Shown: positions 27,120 to 39,640 of the stretch, piece by piece
Position numbering within the stretch: the first letter of the stretch is position 1
Layout: each line of letters opens with the position of its first letter
DNA from: Rostratula benghalensis
Taxonomy: Eukaryota; Chordata; Aves; Charadriiformes; Rostratulidae
Assembly: GCA_013399305.1 (NCBI GenBank)
Contig: VXAI01000068.1
Span: 1-64,000 of the forward strand
Reading direction: 5' to 3'
Length of the DNA: 64,000 bases
Notes under the pieces: generated by a model
The model's database searches: none
What the model was told of the DNA's origin: nothing
Seen by the model: only the letters and a program-made list of their open reading frames with translations
Position numbers and translations under genes: made by a program

Positions 27120-29536
27120 CATTTTGCTGGCAACCTGTTTATTTGCCCTTTCTCCTTCCAGGAAGCCCCAAGGGCTATTCCTGGAGGGGGTGAATGAGCA
27201 GAATGAGGAGACACAGCCCATTCTCAGCAAAATAATGCAAAAAACAGTGATTTCTACCATATCCTAAAAGCACATACCATTTCAATAGCGCAAATTAGCT
27301 CATTTTTTACATTATTTCATGTCTATTTAAGTTCTATCATACTCTTTTTAAAAGACCATCAGTAAATTGCATCCATCCTGCAGGATTTCAGATTATTTTA
27401 AAGACGGTGCAAGTTCAGGTCAGGTGTCATTAAAGGGGAATGCAGGTCAGCTGTGATTAATCAGTTGCCTCCTCGTGGGGCTTGGTGGAAAACACCTGGA
27501 CCCAGAAAAGGCTCAGGAGGGAAGGATGGAAAGAGAGAAGCAGCAGCTTTTATGGTGCTGTTAGAGAAAGCAGCTTTTGGGATTTAATGTGGGAAGAATG
27601 AATAATCAGAAGTAGAGAGCTCTGCAGGATGAACAAGGTGAGTGGTAGAAGCTTAATGATGTTTAGAAAAAAAAATGATAAGAGTTTTGGGGATGAAAGT
27701 AGAGAGCCATCTTAACTAAGGGTGGCTTAGGGTTCAGAGAAAGAATGCTGGATTTTGTTCTTCTTGAGCTCCTAATGGTCTGGGAGGTGACATGGGAAAG
27801 GACACTTCTTTAGAGAAGCCTTGAGGCACTGAAAGAACAGCAAATTTTGTGAAGCTATGAGAGTTCCAGCAGGGGATGTTGTCCCTGGGGTAGGTCTCCA
27901 GCACTCGTGCCCTAGGACTGAAAACCAAGGGGGCTCCAGTGATCTCTGGTGTGAGAGCTGTTCTGCTGGGAATTTAATGTGCTGATGCTGCCCACGCTAT
28001 AAATTATTCTTGAAAATTGGTCTCAGGCTGAACTTGGGGGAAGAGCAGAGCTTATTTTCAGTGTTCAGGAAAAGTAACTTCTTGTTGTTCAGGTTTATTT
28101 TTATGGAAGGTTTGTGGAAGCAAGCTTAAATGCAAAAAAAAAAAAAGTAAAAAAGTAAAAAGGAGAGAAACAGTCAAATTGTCTATTAATAGCTACCACT
28201 GAACTGTGATTTCTGAGTGCTGTACAGAAGCAGCAGCATGACAGCGTGGTGACAATTGGGGACACCTCTGTATGCAAAAAGAACAAAGAGGAAAAAACCC
28301 ACCAAGCCTGCCCAGGTGTTCACTGGGGAAGCTGGACTAGGGCTGGTGTTGGCCCTGGGTTCTGTAGGTGGCTTCTGAAGCCTTGCAGAGGCGATGAGGA
28401 TGGCAGGAATAATTCTGGATGGTTTTTTTGAAGTCAGGTGCTAAAGCACGGTGGGTTTTATATGATATGGAACCAGCTCTGAAGTTTACTTGTGCATTGA
28501 TAAGGCTCCTTATGGGGGAAAAAGAAAACAAACCACACAACAATAAAAATACTGTCTTGCTGTCACTTGGAACAAACTGTGTGAAACATACATAATTTTT
28601 AGAGTTACTTGGATTGAATAACACCCCTGCACGTCGTTGTGCTGAGTTGCAGCAATTTTGCCAAGCCAGACTGTATCCCTGGTGAAAGCAGAGGAGAATC
28701 ATTTAGGTTCTTGGATATAAATGGATAGAGAAATGGGATTGACTGTCTACTTGAAAATGATTTGTGTGTCTGGGTTGTATCAATTCTCTGTTTCCTGGGG
28801 CTTGATGCAGCCACTTCGAAAAGCAAAGAGAGCATATTTCTTAGCTTCAGGCGCGGTGTGCTGTATCCATGCACCTAGATAATAACTATACAAATTTCCA
28901 GCACAGATCTTGCTCTTATTTCCTTTTATTTTGGACTAGAAGGAAAGGGGGAGAAGGCAAAGAGGATGCTGGAGTAGAACTATTTAGTCAATCTGGATAT
29001 ACGTGGGGGCTTGATCCTGAATTATGGCTTGATAAGGGTAAAGCACGTTGACTCCCATGGCTGAGTATTTTGGTTGAGAGGTGAACTGCTGTCCTTTCCC
29101 TGTACTGCACACCCAGTCTGTCTTGTTGGGTAATATTTTCTTTTTTTCCCAAGGTCAAACTTAGATTTGCCTCAGCTACTTACTCCATTACATGAAAATA
29201 AGTGTTTCTGGCAACGTCAGCAAAACGTATAAGTTTAATCAGTGTCTCGCAGCAGATTCTTTCTTAATGTGACCGGAGAAGCACTGTCTGGTGTTTGAGG
29301 CTGACTGGCAGCCCCAGTGCTACTGGACAATTTAACATTCCAGGGTTACATCTTGGGTTGTTCTTGACTTGTGTTCCCTCAAGTCCCAGAACCATCTAAA
29401 TTGCTCTCCTCTTTTTCTACCTGTGCTGTTTAGCCCTCAGCTTTGTAGGCTGGGGCTGATCAAAACCGTGTTTGCCCAAGGGAGAATGGGAGGTTTATAT
29501 CAAGTGCTTCCTTCCTTTTAAAGAAGTTAATCTGAT

Positions 29537-29556
29537 TTTATATATATATATATATA
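29537..29556. repeat. (TA)n dinucleotide repeat
   Basis: Uninterrupted alternating TA, flanked by T and A runs. Confidence 0.9.
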
Positions 29557-30650
29557 AATTTAAACAGAAGTAATGGGAAATTCCTTCGCCAAAATACCTG
29601 AAAACTTCTAAAATGTCTAAATTTTGTGCACTGTTAACAAAGAAACATCCTTCAAATGTAATCAGATTTTTTTTTTAAATTTAAAAAATGTCAGTTTATC
29701 ATACTTGGAAATCCTAGTTTTTAGTAAATGGAAGCATAAAATTAATTACATTTTTTTGGGGGTGGGGGGGGCAAAAAGCCCACAACATTTTCCATGTACT
29801 TTAATATGAAGTAACTTGATTTTTAGGCTACTTCTGACTTTACTTCTCTGTCACCATTAATGCGAGTGGTGTACCCAAGAAAGGCAAGGTGGAGCATTAA
29901 AAGTGAAAGACGATCTCTCCAATTTGTGCAAAACAGTTGTTGTAAAGGATGTGATAACCACCTTAGAGATACCTGGAGAATATTGGGAGTCTCTTAGAGA
30001 AGACCCATGTCTCTAATTAGCTCTTAATTAAAATCCTGATTATCTGGCCTGTATCCATTGGTATTTACAAGCAGGATGATAACATGATGCATCTGTAATT
30101 CTGTTACATTAGAAAACTTTAACTAGATTTCCCACCAGCCATTATCACATAGGTAAACTGCTAAAACAGTTTGGTTTTTGAGTGTGTTGTTTTTTGTTTT
30201 TTTTAATATTTGTGTTCTGAAAGACAGCTACGAAGAGGCCCAGTGAAATATATTTTTAAAAAAACCCAAACTGTATGGATGGCATGGCCCCAAGATCATT
30301 GCACCAACATAATAATTTCTCTTTGCTTCTCTTGGAGTTGTCTTCTTCCTCACATGTAGCTTGTGTTTGAGCCTAGTAAGAGCCTATTAGCAAGTGAGGA
30401 ACATCAAGGTTTTGAGTGTGGAACACGGAGTCTTCACCTGCAGAGGAAACTTAACATCAGGTTGGTAACAGGGAACAGCCTGGAACCCCCCTTTACGTTG
30501 GCCTTTATGGTAGCACTCAGTTTTAAAATGCTGGTTCCCACCTCAAAACCTTTGTCCCTCAGCAGCAGAGCTAATGCAAAAGCTGCTTGGATGCAGCTTG
30601 TACAATTTATCAAGCTTTTCTCCTTTCACTAACCATGTTGTCTCTGGAGA

Positions 30651-31286
30651 ATCACAGAATCATAGAATGGTCCAGGCTGGAAGGGACCTCTAGGGTCATC
30701 TAGTCACACCTCCCCTTACTCAGCAGGGAAACCCCCAACCAGACCAGGTTGACCAGGGCCTCCCCTTCAATATCTCCAGGGAAGGGGCCTCAACCACCTC
30801 CCTGGACAACCTGTTCCAGTGCTCCACCACCCTCATAGGGAAGAACCTCTTCCTAATATCCAATCTAAATCTGCTCTCCTCCAGCTTGAAGCCATTGTCC
30901 CTCATCCTGTCACTGCAGGCCCGTTCAGGTACTGGAAGGCTGCTGTTAGGTCTCCCTGGAGCCTCCTCTTCTCCAGGCTGAACAACCCCAGCTCCCTCAG
31001 CCTGTCCTCACAGCAGAGGTGCTCCAATCCCCTGATCATTTTCATGGCCCTCCTCTGGACCCACTCCATCAGGTCCATGTCCTTTCTGTTGAGGGCTCCA
31101 GACAGTACTCCAGGTGAGGTCTCACCAGAGCAGAGCAAAGTGGCTTTCTAACACCTCATCCCCTCGACTGTATTGAGAGTGAGGATTGTTCCATCCCAGG
31201 TGCTGAACCCTGCACTTGCTCTTGTTGAACCTCATGATGTTCACCTGGGCCCACCTCTCCACCCTATTCAGGTCCCTCTGGATGAC
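30651..31286 (-). mobile_element. CR1 LINE 3' end, about 640 bp
   Basis: The reversed octamer tail is intact (ATCACAGAATCATAGAATGG), followed by GGCTGGAAGGGACCTCTAGG. The minus strand encodes CR1 motifs in order: an upstream strand ending in [21 protein letters not shown], then [21 protein letters not shown], and the C-terminal [19 protein letters not shown]. Internal frameshifts and a lost segment near 30915 make it inactive. Confidence 0.95.
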
Positions 31287-32039
31287 AATACAATGTAGTG
31301 TGAGGGACTGTGTTTCTGGTCTCTGATTATAGTGGACCTGATGTTACTACCTAATCTGGAGGTTGTTCTGAAGTGTTAAGTGTCGTACGTGATTTCCACG
31401 CTCCTAAGTTGGAGGAGCCAGGTCATCAGCTTGCTCCTGCAATGCATGGGAGATTGTTTGCTCACAGAACTGGTTTCCTGAGGGCTTAATCATAAAGGAA
31501 AGTGACTTTTTAATAAGGAGCAAAGTAACTTTGTAGACTCATGGACTTGGGTGTGACTTTCCACCAGCTATTTTTAAGACTAAGTAACTTGTTGGTATTT
31601 TCAGATTGTTTTCTTTATAAGAACTGCCATGAGTGGAAGATTTTAAAAACAAAAAAACCCACCCAACAAACAGAAGCCAATAACAAACCACCATATGTGT
31701 GTAGTATTCGTAGAGTTTTATTTCATTACCATTACCTGTTGCTAGTGTTTACTCATTTTAACATCTGAAAGGAGTAATCAAGTATCTCTTTTTGTAAAAA
31801 GTCCATAAATGCCATGCCCAAGTGGTTTGTTCCCTTCCATCTTTAACAGAAGACAATTTTCTTTGGGGTTTATTTCTTGTTGATTTCTCAAGATAGGTTT
31901 CACAGGTTTATTAAGTTTTTCCATTAACTTTTCTCAGGGAAGTTTGAACCTCCTCCTGGAAAGATGATAAAGACATGTAATCGGGAAAACAAGTTAGACT
32001 TTTCAAGGTAATTGCTGGGTTGTTTTTCTTGCTTTTCAG
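31287..32039. other. Single-copy intronic DNA
   Basis: No recognisable feature is seen. The stretch just before 32040 ends in a pyrimidine-rich TTTTTCTTGCTTTTCAG, which also resembles a splice acceptor. Confidence 0.5.
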
Positions 32040-33964
32040 TAATCATTCAGTGCAAAATTGCCTGAGTCCTCCTGGAAGTGGAGGCCTGAGCCTGGTCCTG
32101 ACAGATTGTCTGATGGGTTCCATGGTGCAAATGCTCTCTCTCATCCAGGGAAGATTGTGTTGCTCTGCAGGGAGACGTGACTTTGGAGGAAACCCCCAGT
32201 TTGGTTGCTCCCTTGGGAGATGGAAATTTGGGGTAAACTGTCTTCATTAGCTGAGGAGCTTGGGATGTCTGTCAACTGCTTTGACACAGACACTGACCAT
32301 TTGGCTACTATGGAAATGGCCTTCTGGCATGGTTTGAGAGGAAAATGTGAAGAACATTCTTGTTATCTAACTGATGTTGATACCAGCCTTGAGGATGAGG
32401 CTCCAGTCTGCAACTCTAGTGGGGATGGAACAGCTATTTCTGATTTAATACCAGATATTAAATCAGAAGTAGCTGCTCCAGAAGGAACAAGACTTCAAGC
32501 CCACGTGCGCAGTATTTTTCATGAACTCTTTAACCCTAGGCCAGGCTTTCTACGGTGTACATCCTTTGGAGCACCAGTGCTGGGGCTGCTCAGGTGTTCT
32601 TGAACAGACCCCTGCTCCCTTAGCTGGGGGTTCTGCCTCAACTGCTCTGGACCCTTTTTTGGGCATCCCTGATACCACTAGCAGGGACCGAGACTGCATA
32701 AAGCAGCATCTTCTGGCTCTGAGCATGGTGCTATCACCAGTTCAGCATGTTGGTTTTTCTCCACAAGAGCACGATTGGTGCTGGCAGCACAAACCAGAAG
32801 GTCATATACTCGAGTGCCAGTGCCCTGGTCACATCCTTGGTTTTATAAAGCTTGTAACAAATAGTATGGGTGTCTAGATTTCTGTTTGTCTTCTTTCCCC
32901 TCCCTCTTTTGGTGACTGATTTTTCTAACGTTTAAATACTGTTAGTCCCATAACTTAGTTTGGAAAGCATAAGGTGTCTACTCTTCATCTCCCTTTTTTT
33001 TTTTGGTGCTTTTGTAAACCTGCTAAAATGAAGCATCAAACTGACTTTCTTACCTAGCTGTGGTGATAAAGTGCCCTTCTGTTAATGAAGGTGGTGGTGA
33101 TGTGAGGAGCTCGTTAGGCATACACGGTGAGGGATGGGATCCATTTGCTGTGTTCACCGTGGCTTTCTTGGGCACTTCTAGTGTCCCTTTATGAGTAAAA
33201 CCTCTTAGAAACAGGACACTGCTCTTCTTGCACAGGAAGCAAGTGCTAATGTCCTCTTCTGCAAAGCTCTTGCCTTAATTTATGCTAATCTCATGAAAGT
33301 TTTGTAAAAGTAACAACTCTGTGGTTCTCTTGGATGTAATCTTGCCAAGGGGAACATCCCAGCCCTTTTGAAGTTGGTGGCAAAATGCCACAGACCCGTT
33401 CAGCCTTTAAATCTTCCGTGTATCAAGGCCATAGAAGTAAATAACCTTTATTCCATGACTCTGATTAAACCTCGCTGCACGCACCCAAGTTTTGCAGAAC
33501 ACTAAAACCAGGCAAAAGGCAGCACATGTACTATTTATACGTTGAAGAATTCCAATTTTCTTCAAAGCCAGATCTTCTGTAGTATCATACAATTACTTTC
33601 ACCTGCACATACGCTTTTACTTCCAGAAGTTGCCTTAAATGGGTTTAAAAGATAGGAAGGAATTTCTACCAGGAGATAGCATGAAAGATCAAATGTTTTC
33701 CCTGTCTTCATTTTCTTTATCTCTTTAGAAGGCTTAGAGACAGCAGCAGGTAATTTGGGGTCTACATTTTTTGAAGAACTTCAGCCCTTAGCTGTTCCCA
33801 TTACTGAGCCATGCCTTCAGAAAAATGTGGTCACTTCATAAGGGTGTCTAACAAGAGCTGGCTTCTTTGGGGGAGAAAAAAAAAAAAAGAGCTGTTCATC
33901 CTTAGCTTCTATTTAAATAAAAATTGAAATAACCTAAAAAGAGAAAAAGCAAAAAAAAAAAAAA
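32040..33964 (+). pseudogene. Probable processed retrocopy of an unidentified mRNA
   Basis: I do not recognise the parent gene. The + strand has overlapping open segments in two frames (about 32020-32250 and 32521-32877 in one, 32205-32603 in another). Together they resemble one acidic, low-repeat polypeptide broken by frameshifts near 32220 and 32540; the middle part includes SVNCFDTDTDHLATMEMAFW and SDLIPDIKSEV. After the last stop (32875-32877) comes about 1 kb of UTR-like sequence, then AATAAA at 33916-33921 and a 14-A run at 33951-33964, the normal spacing for a polyadenylated transcript. An imperfect direct repeat, TAATCATTCAGTGCAAA (32040-32056) and TAATATTCAGCAAA (33969-33982), flanks the unit and could be a decayed target-site duplication. 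No introns are apparent. The alternatives are a terminal exon of an unannotated nested gene, or coincidence of a chance frame with an A tract. Confidence 0.42.
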
Positions 33965-34560
33965 GGAATAATATTCAGCAAACATGGGATATATAAGATA
34001 AGGGAAGTAGCCCCTCCGGTAGGATTATCAAAGAGAGAGGAAAACATGTTTTTGCCTGTCTTTGTCCTTGGGTGCTCGAGTAATTAAAAAGGGGTGGGAG
34101 ACTCAGGTCTGGTGAAAGGGAGGAATGTGTGCTGGGGGGGAGCTTACTCCTATTTTTAGATTTCATGAAAGTTCCTTCCTGAGTCCAGTTTTGAGAAAAC
34201 ATTACAGGATCCCTTTGGTGGCTCCTGAGAAATAGCTGCAATTGCCAACAGGTCATCAGTTGTTTAAAATCAAGACAGGAAGTTTGCGTGGGGCAAAAAT
34301 AGTGAGTGTCTGTAGGATTGTGAAAGTTGAATTTGGAGGAAAGTGAGGTTTTTCACTCTGAATGTGTTCTCACACTGAATTTGTCACTTGCCACGTTCCT
34401 CCTCTTCATCCTCCCCTTCATTTTTTCTCTCAATGATACTAAACAAAATGCCATCAAGGGTTCTTAGAACCGAAAATCTTTGCGACTACTCTAGCATTTT
34501 ACTTAAATGTGCTTTGGTTACCCTAGATGGAGGACTTGTTTCCTTGCATATGGCTCCTTA
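33965..34560. other. Single-copy intronic DNA
   Basis: Nothing is recognised beyond the possible target-site repeat at 33969-33982. Confidence 0.5.
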
Positions 34561-35236
34561 TGGAATCAGGGAATTGTCAGAGTTGGAAGGGACCTCCAGA
34601 GCTCACCCAGTCCCACTCCCCTGCTAAAGCAGGGTCACCCAGAGCACATCCCTCAGGGCTGCATCCAGGAGGGTCTTGAAGGTCTCCAGAGAAGGGGACT
34701 CCACACCCTCCCTGGGCAGCCTCTGCTAGGGCTCTGCCACCCTCACCATAAAGAAGTTTTTTCTCATATTCAAGTGGGAATTCCTCTTTTCCAGCTTGTG
34801 CCTGTTTGTCATTGGAAACCACTGAAGAATCCATCTCCATCCTCCTTCAACCCACCCTTTATGTCCTTGTAAACATAGATAAGGTCTCCCCTCAGCCTTC
34901 TCCTCTCCACGCTAAAGAGCTCTCTCAGCCTTTCCTCCTCAGGGAGGTGCTCCAATCCCTCCATCATCTTTGTTGCCCTACACTGGACTCTCTTCAGCAT
35001 TTCCCTGTCACCCTTGATCTGGGGAGCTCAGAACTGGATGCAGTATTCCAGTTGTGGCCTCACCAGTGCAGAGTAGAGGGGGAGAATGACCTCCCTCCAC
35101 CTACTGGCCACACTCTTCCCTATGCAGCCCAGCATTCCATTGGCCTTTTTGGTCACCACAAGGGGACATTGCTGGTTCATGGATGGTTTATTATCTACTA
35201 GGTCTCCAGATCCTTCTCCTCAGAAGTGTTTTCCAC
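34561..35236 (-). mobile_element. CR1 LINE 3' end, about 675 bp
   Basis: It starts TGGAATCAGGGAATTGTCAG and continues AGTTGGAAGGGACCTCC. The minus strand carries the CR1 reverse-transcriptase C-terminus ([20 protein letters not shown], then [20 protein letters not shown]) in several broken frames, extending 5' to the GTGTTTTCCA region. It belongs to the same subfamily as the copy at 45849-46605. Confidence 0.94.
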
Positions 35237-36401
35237 TTCTTCCTGTGCTATCAAAAACCTATTAAAAATTAAGTAGGCCTTTTAAATGGGCAGTCTAGCT
35301 TTTCATAGCTCTTTTCTCCAAATTAATCCTCTTGGCTCAGCAGCTCCCAGTTTTGTGCTCGGAGCTGCTACCCCCAACTGCCTGCTGCTTCCCCAGCCAA
35401 GGTCAAATGGTTCTGTACCTCCCAGGCTGTCACAAAAGTAGGCTAATAAACACATTTGATTCTCTTTCCATTTGTTTGAGCTTCGTTTGTACCTTTGTTA
35501 CCTTCCCACATTGCTTTGGATAGTATCTGCCCCGTAAAATGTAGTCCAATAAAGCCATTAAATTCACTTAGACATTTAATAGCCACAGTGAATATAAGTT
35601 TGAAGCTGGTGGGAGGAAGAGAGGGTGAGGTTGAACTTTTCTCCTTTCTGAAACAGTACCAGTAAAAATTTCCAGACGGCTTAAGGAAGAAGCTAATATT
35701 TTAATTGCCTTGTGTTTCTCCAGCTGAGATTAATAGTGCTGTCAACGCTGGAGATGACACAAAGCTGGAATACAGGCAGGAAAATGCATGGCAAGAAATA
35801 TAAAGCCTCATTGATTTGCTCTGAAGGGCCAAATCCTGTTCCTTTGAGTCCATCCCTGGCCGTGTGTTATTGGAGGTTTAGGGCCACCTGGTCAAGGTTA
35901 AATTGTACTGCAGCTGGACAGGGTGATGGTTGTAGCTCTCTTCCAACGAAACTATTTTATTCTTTGTCCCTTTTCCTCAGCTGTAATAGGAATGTGTGTG
36001 TAATACACAAATGTAAGAACGTGCTCAGTAATTCCTTAGTGGGGAATCCATAACTTCTGTGGAAGGAAAACAGATTTATAACTGGGTCCCTGGGCTGGAG
36101 TCATCTGCCATGGCACTGAGGGGGAACCACTGCTGGAGCTGGGTACCTTCTGCTTTACTGAGGGAGGGGGTCAGGTGGGATTGAAATGAGCTTCTGGTTT
36201 CATTTTTGACTCTACTACTAAATCTGGTACCTCTGTTTCTTATATTGAATGGTTTCCCCTTCTAATTATTGTTCTGCTAGCATCTATGTGCATCAGTGCC
36301 TCAAGGATATCCCAACTAAGTGGGAAGAGGTGTTGCTCTTAGATTTGCAATTTTTTTTTTTCTTTTAATATTCTCTCTAATATGGGTACAGCTTACAATT
36401 G
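35237..36401. other. Single-copy intronic DNA
   Basis: No gene is recognised. A frame of 113 codons at 35712-36053 shows no known domain. Confidence 0.5.
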
Positions 36402-36511
36402 CAGAATGGTTACAGTTGGAAGGGACCTCAAAGATCATCAAGCTTCAACCCCCCTGCCATGGGCAGGGACACCTCCCACTAGAGCAGGTTGCTCAAAGCC
36501 CCATCCAGACT
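36402..36511 (-). mobile_element. CR1 LINE, very short 3' remnant
   Basis: About 110 bp beginning CAGAATGGTTACAGTTGGAA and including AAGGGACCTCAAAGATCATC and GGCAGGGACACCTCCCAC. Only the CR1 3' terminal part is kept. Confidence 0.88.
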
Positions 36512-39381
36512 TGAAATTCTTCATGCTGACTCTTCAGTATTAAAGCAACGACAATAAAAGCTGTATTTTAAGGGAAGAAATATTAATAACAGAAAGACAA
36601 CATCAAAATTTGCTACTTAGTGCTTGCTCCTCTGAGTGTGTTCAAGGCTGTCAGCTGGCAGGGGGTGTTCAGCCCAAACAGATGTGCCTTTTCTCAACTG
36701 GAGACTGAATGCAGAGGGGTGGATTGGATTTTTTCATTGCTCATATTTCTCAGGAGAGAGAGAAAGCGATGTGAAACTTAGTTTTTACGTTACCAGAGAG
36801 AAAACAGCTGGCTGTGTGAGCTTTGGCTATAGATTTTCCAGCCATCCTTCTGCTTAGCCCTGCATCAAAGCCCTGCTGTCAGCGAGGGCTGGTGGCTTGG
36901 TATGGGGCAGGAGGACACAGCAGAAAAGGTGGAGGGAGACTTAGAGCATCAGTACAGGGAATTAGATTTATTCCTGTAACAAATGGATTTTGTAAGTTGA
37001 ATTTACACTTGAGGTGATGCTCATCTGGAAGTCTCTCGTACGTGTAAGAGGGTTGGGGTTTTCAGTACGTGCAACCAATCTGCTTCCCTTATTCAGAGGA
37101 ATAAGCGGGCGTAAGATATAGTACAAACATTTCCCCTAGTTGCTCCTGGAAATGGAATTGTCAGAGATCCATTGGAAAAAGGAGGAAAAGATATGGTACT
37201 TAGAAATAATAAAATATAGCTATGTTTCTATTTTATTTGTCATTTTAGGGGAATATGCGATGAATCTGCGGAATAAAGCACATTATTGTGAAGAAGTCCT
37301 GCTTATAGTCTCCTGTTTTCCTACAGCAGGAGAGATGGATGTGAGCTTAGGCTCCTGCTTCTATTTACCCTGGTGAATTCCAGTCGTGATTCATCCTCAC
37401 TAATGAGATCAAAGCGCAGAGTTCCCCTTGCACTAACACACTACCTCAGAGACATTAATCGCTTCTCCGAAATAGATGTGTGTTGGCAAACCCACAGAAC
37501 TTCATTTTGTTTTTGCAGGTGCTTAACCAACCTCTGAGCTTGGNGGGGTGGGCAAACCCCATAAATATTTATTTTATTGCACTTTGTGCCAAATAGGGCG
37601 ATGAGAGATTACTCTCCAGATCAGCTGATGTGAAGCAGACCCTGGCAGGCAGAAGCTCTTGGGGGAGTGTAGCCAAGGGTCAGTCCCTTGCTGGGTGTGG
37701 GACCCAAATGTAGGACTCTCTGCTAGAGATGAAGGTGATGAACTCTCATTTTCTAACCTGAGAAATGGTGTAATGCTTTTCTAAGTGGCCTTAAATAGGA
37801 TTGGCACCAAGAAGGTGTTGGCAAATCACAGCGTGTTCGCTTCCACTGGTGTGAAGCAGATTCCAGTTCTTCTAAATGGGTTTTGAACGGTACTGTAACT
37901 CAGAAAGGCTGACCTCTAGGGCAATTAGTTTTTCTTTAACTCAAAGAATTCAGCTTGTGGACGGTGTTGTGCTTAAAATATTGGGGGGTGGGGGAAAAAA
38001 AAAAAGAGAAAAAAGAAAAGGTAGGCTAGTCCAGTTGTTTGGTAATGCAAGTGAAATCCCAGCAGCTGTGGAACGCAGGTGTAGATGATCAACGCTTTCT
38101 GACAATCCTGTTTCTAATTTTCCTCTAATTTCCTTGATTGCTTATGAGTTAATTGTGTGTGCAGTGATAGAAAGACTTCAGAATGCTGCTTCATCAGTTA
38201 ATTAAGAATAAATCAACACATTTTCAAAAGATGGTGAGATAGTCTTAGGCTTGTATTTATGTTTTGTTGAGTGGTAACTGCTTTTTTTAAATTTCTTTTT
38301 CTTCTCCTGAACTTGGGGCCCTGCAAACCTGATGTGTAATTGCCAACTGGCTACTGGATTGGACATTAACTGATTAAACAATTGTTAGTGTGCTAATTAA
38401 GAGATACTTTTCTATTTCTGAATGTCTCAAACCCCTTTGCACTGCTTGTGTAAAGAACACAGAGACTGAGCTTTGGTTTTTCGCTCACGGAGGAGTTTAC
38501 ACAAGTATAAATATAATTGCACCTCTTTTTGCCAATTGATTTTATTACAGTGCTTAATGGTTTGTTGAACAGTTTATAGGATAATGAATGTCATTTTCTT
38601 GTATTATATACTATAAATAACTTGGCAAATTTTTAATTAGGATAATCATGGTAGCTTTCTGTGATGCTGTAATCAAGCTTGCTTTTTGCATCCAAGAACT
38701 AATGTACAACGATGTCAAGTTAGGCCAATTATGTTTTTCTAGAGAGTACAAGTTTTTGTTGATGGGATGTTTGGGTTTTGTTGGTTTTTTTTTTTCATTA
38801 GCCCTTCCCTTCTTGAATCTTGGCTCTGCTTCTGTTGAGATGATAATTAGCTCCACTGGATGAGTTTTAATTACTTTAATATTCTGATTAGAAGAATGAG
38901 GAGGACACAAGTTATAACAGATTCTGAAGTTTGGCTTTCTGTAGCATTTGAAGAAAATCAGGTTTTTTTCTTGTTTATTGTAGAAAGGAATTTAAAAAAA
39001 AAAACCACAGGTAAAGTCAAATACTTCATTTGGTTTCTGTTGTAAAGCCTATTAAGGGTTTTAGAAATTAATGACGAAGAGAGAAGCACCTTAAGAAAAA
39101 AAAGTTTAAAGGTGCTCCAAGTAGCACACAGAGGTATCTCCTGTTTGGAGGAACCTGATGTGGAAGCCTGTACCTCCAGCACAGTTTGGAAGTGCCCAAG
39201 AATCTACTGTGCCAAGCCCACAAACTCCCCTGATGCTGTTATCCTGGCTTTGGAAAGCTTTTCCATGGACACAAAATAGTGTAGTGGGAGGAATTAGTTC
39301 CCATTTGCTTCCCTGGCCACCTCCACGTTATTTGTTTATTGCCTGTATAATATTTACTCTCGTGGCTTGTAAGTGTGTTCC
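36512..39381. other. Single-copy intronic DNA
   Basis: No gene is recognised. An N occurs at about 37544. The 38.1-38.64 kb part is ATTA-rich and repeat-free. Short A and T tracts lie near 37994 and 38787. Confidence 0.5.
38100..38640. promoter_or_regulatory. Candidate conserved noncoding element with homeodomain-type sites
   Basis: This is inference only. The AT-rich, repeat-free block holds TTAATTAA at 38198-38205, TAATTAA at 38394-38400, TTAATT at 38149-38154 and several further ATTA cores. Conservation was not tested. Confidence 0.22.
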
Positions 39382-39640
39382 AGGAGAAGTGGTAACGGGT
39401 GCAAATTGAACATAGGAAGTTCCATCTAAACATGAGGAGGATCATCTTCACTTTGAGGGTGGCAGAGCTCTGGAAGAGGCTGCCCAGAGAGGTGGTGGAG
39501 TTTCTGTCTCTGGAGCCATTCAAAACCCACCTGGAGAAGTTCTTGTACAACCTGCTCTGGGTGGACTTACTTTGGCAGGGAGTTGGACTTGATGATCTCC
39601 AGAGGTCCTTTCCAACCCCGTATCATTCTGTGATTCTGTG
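39382..39640 (+). mobile_element. CR1 LINE 3' end, short copy
   Basis: The + strand encodes CR1 C-terminal motifs (EHRKFHLNMRRIIF, LWKRLPREVVEFLSLEPFKT), then GTTGGACTTGATGATCTCCA, and ends with an ATTCTGTGATTCTGTG tail. The frame is open for about 80 codons, but the copy is truncated at its 5' end. Confidence 0.95.

Larger units (their letters stand above)
24513..30650. other. Single-copy intronic DNA, 6.1 kb
   Basis: No gene or large transposon is recognised. It holds two tandem TTAGGG-like units near 25025, T tracts near 25420 and 25460, a T tract at 26969-26988, a 32-bp-period dimer at 27066-27119, an A-rich tract near 28133 and a TA repeat at 29537-29556. Confidence 0.5.
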
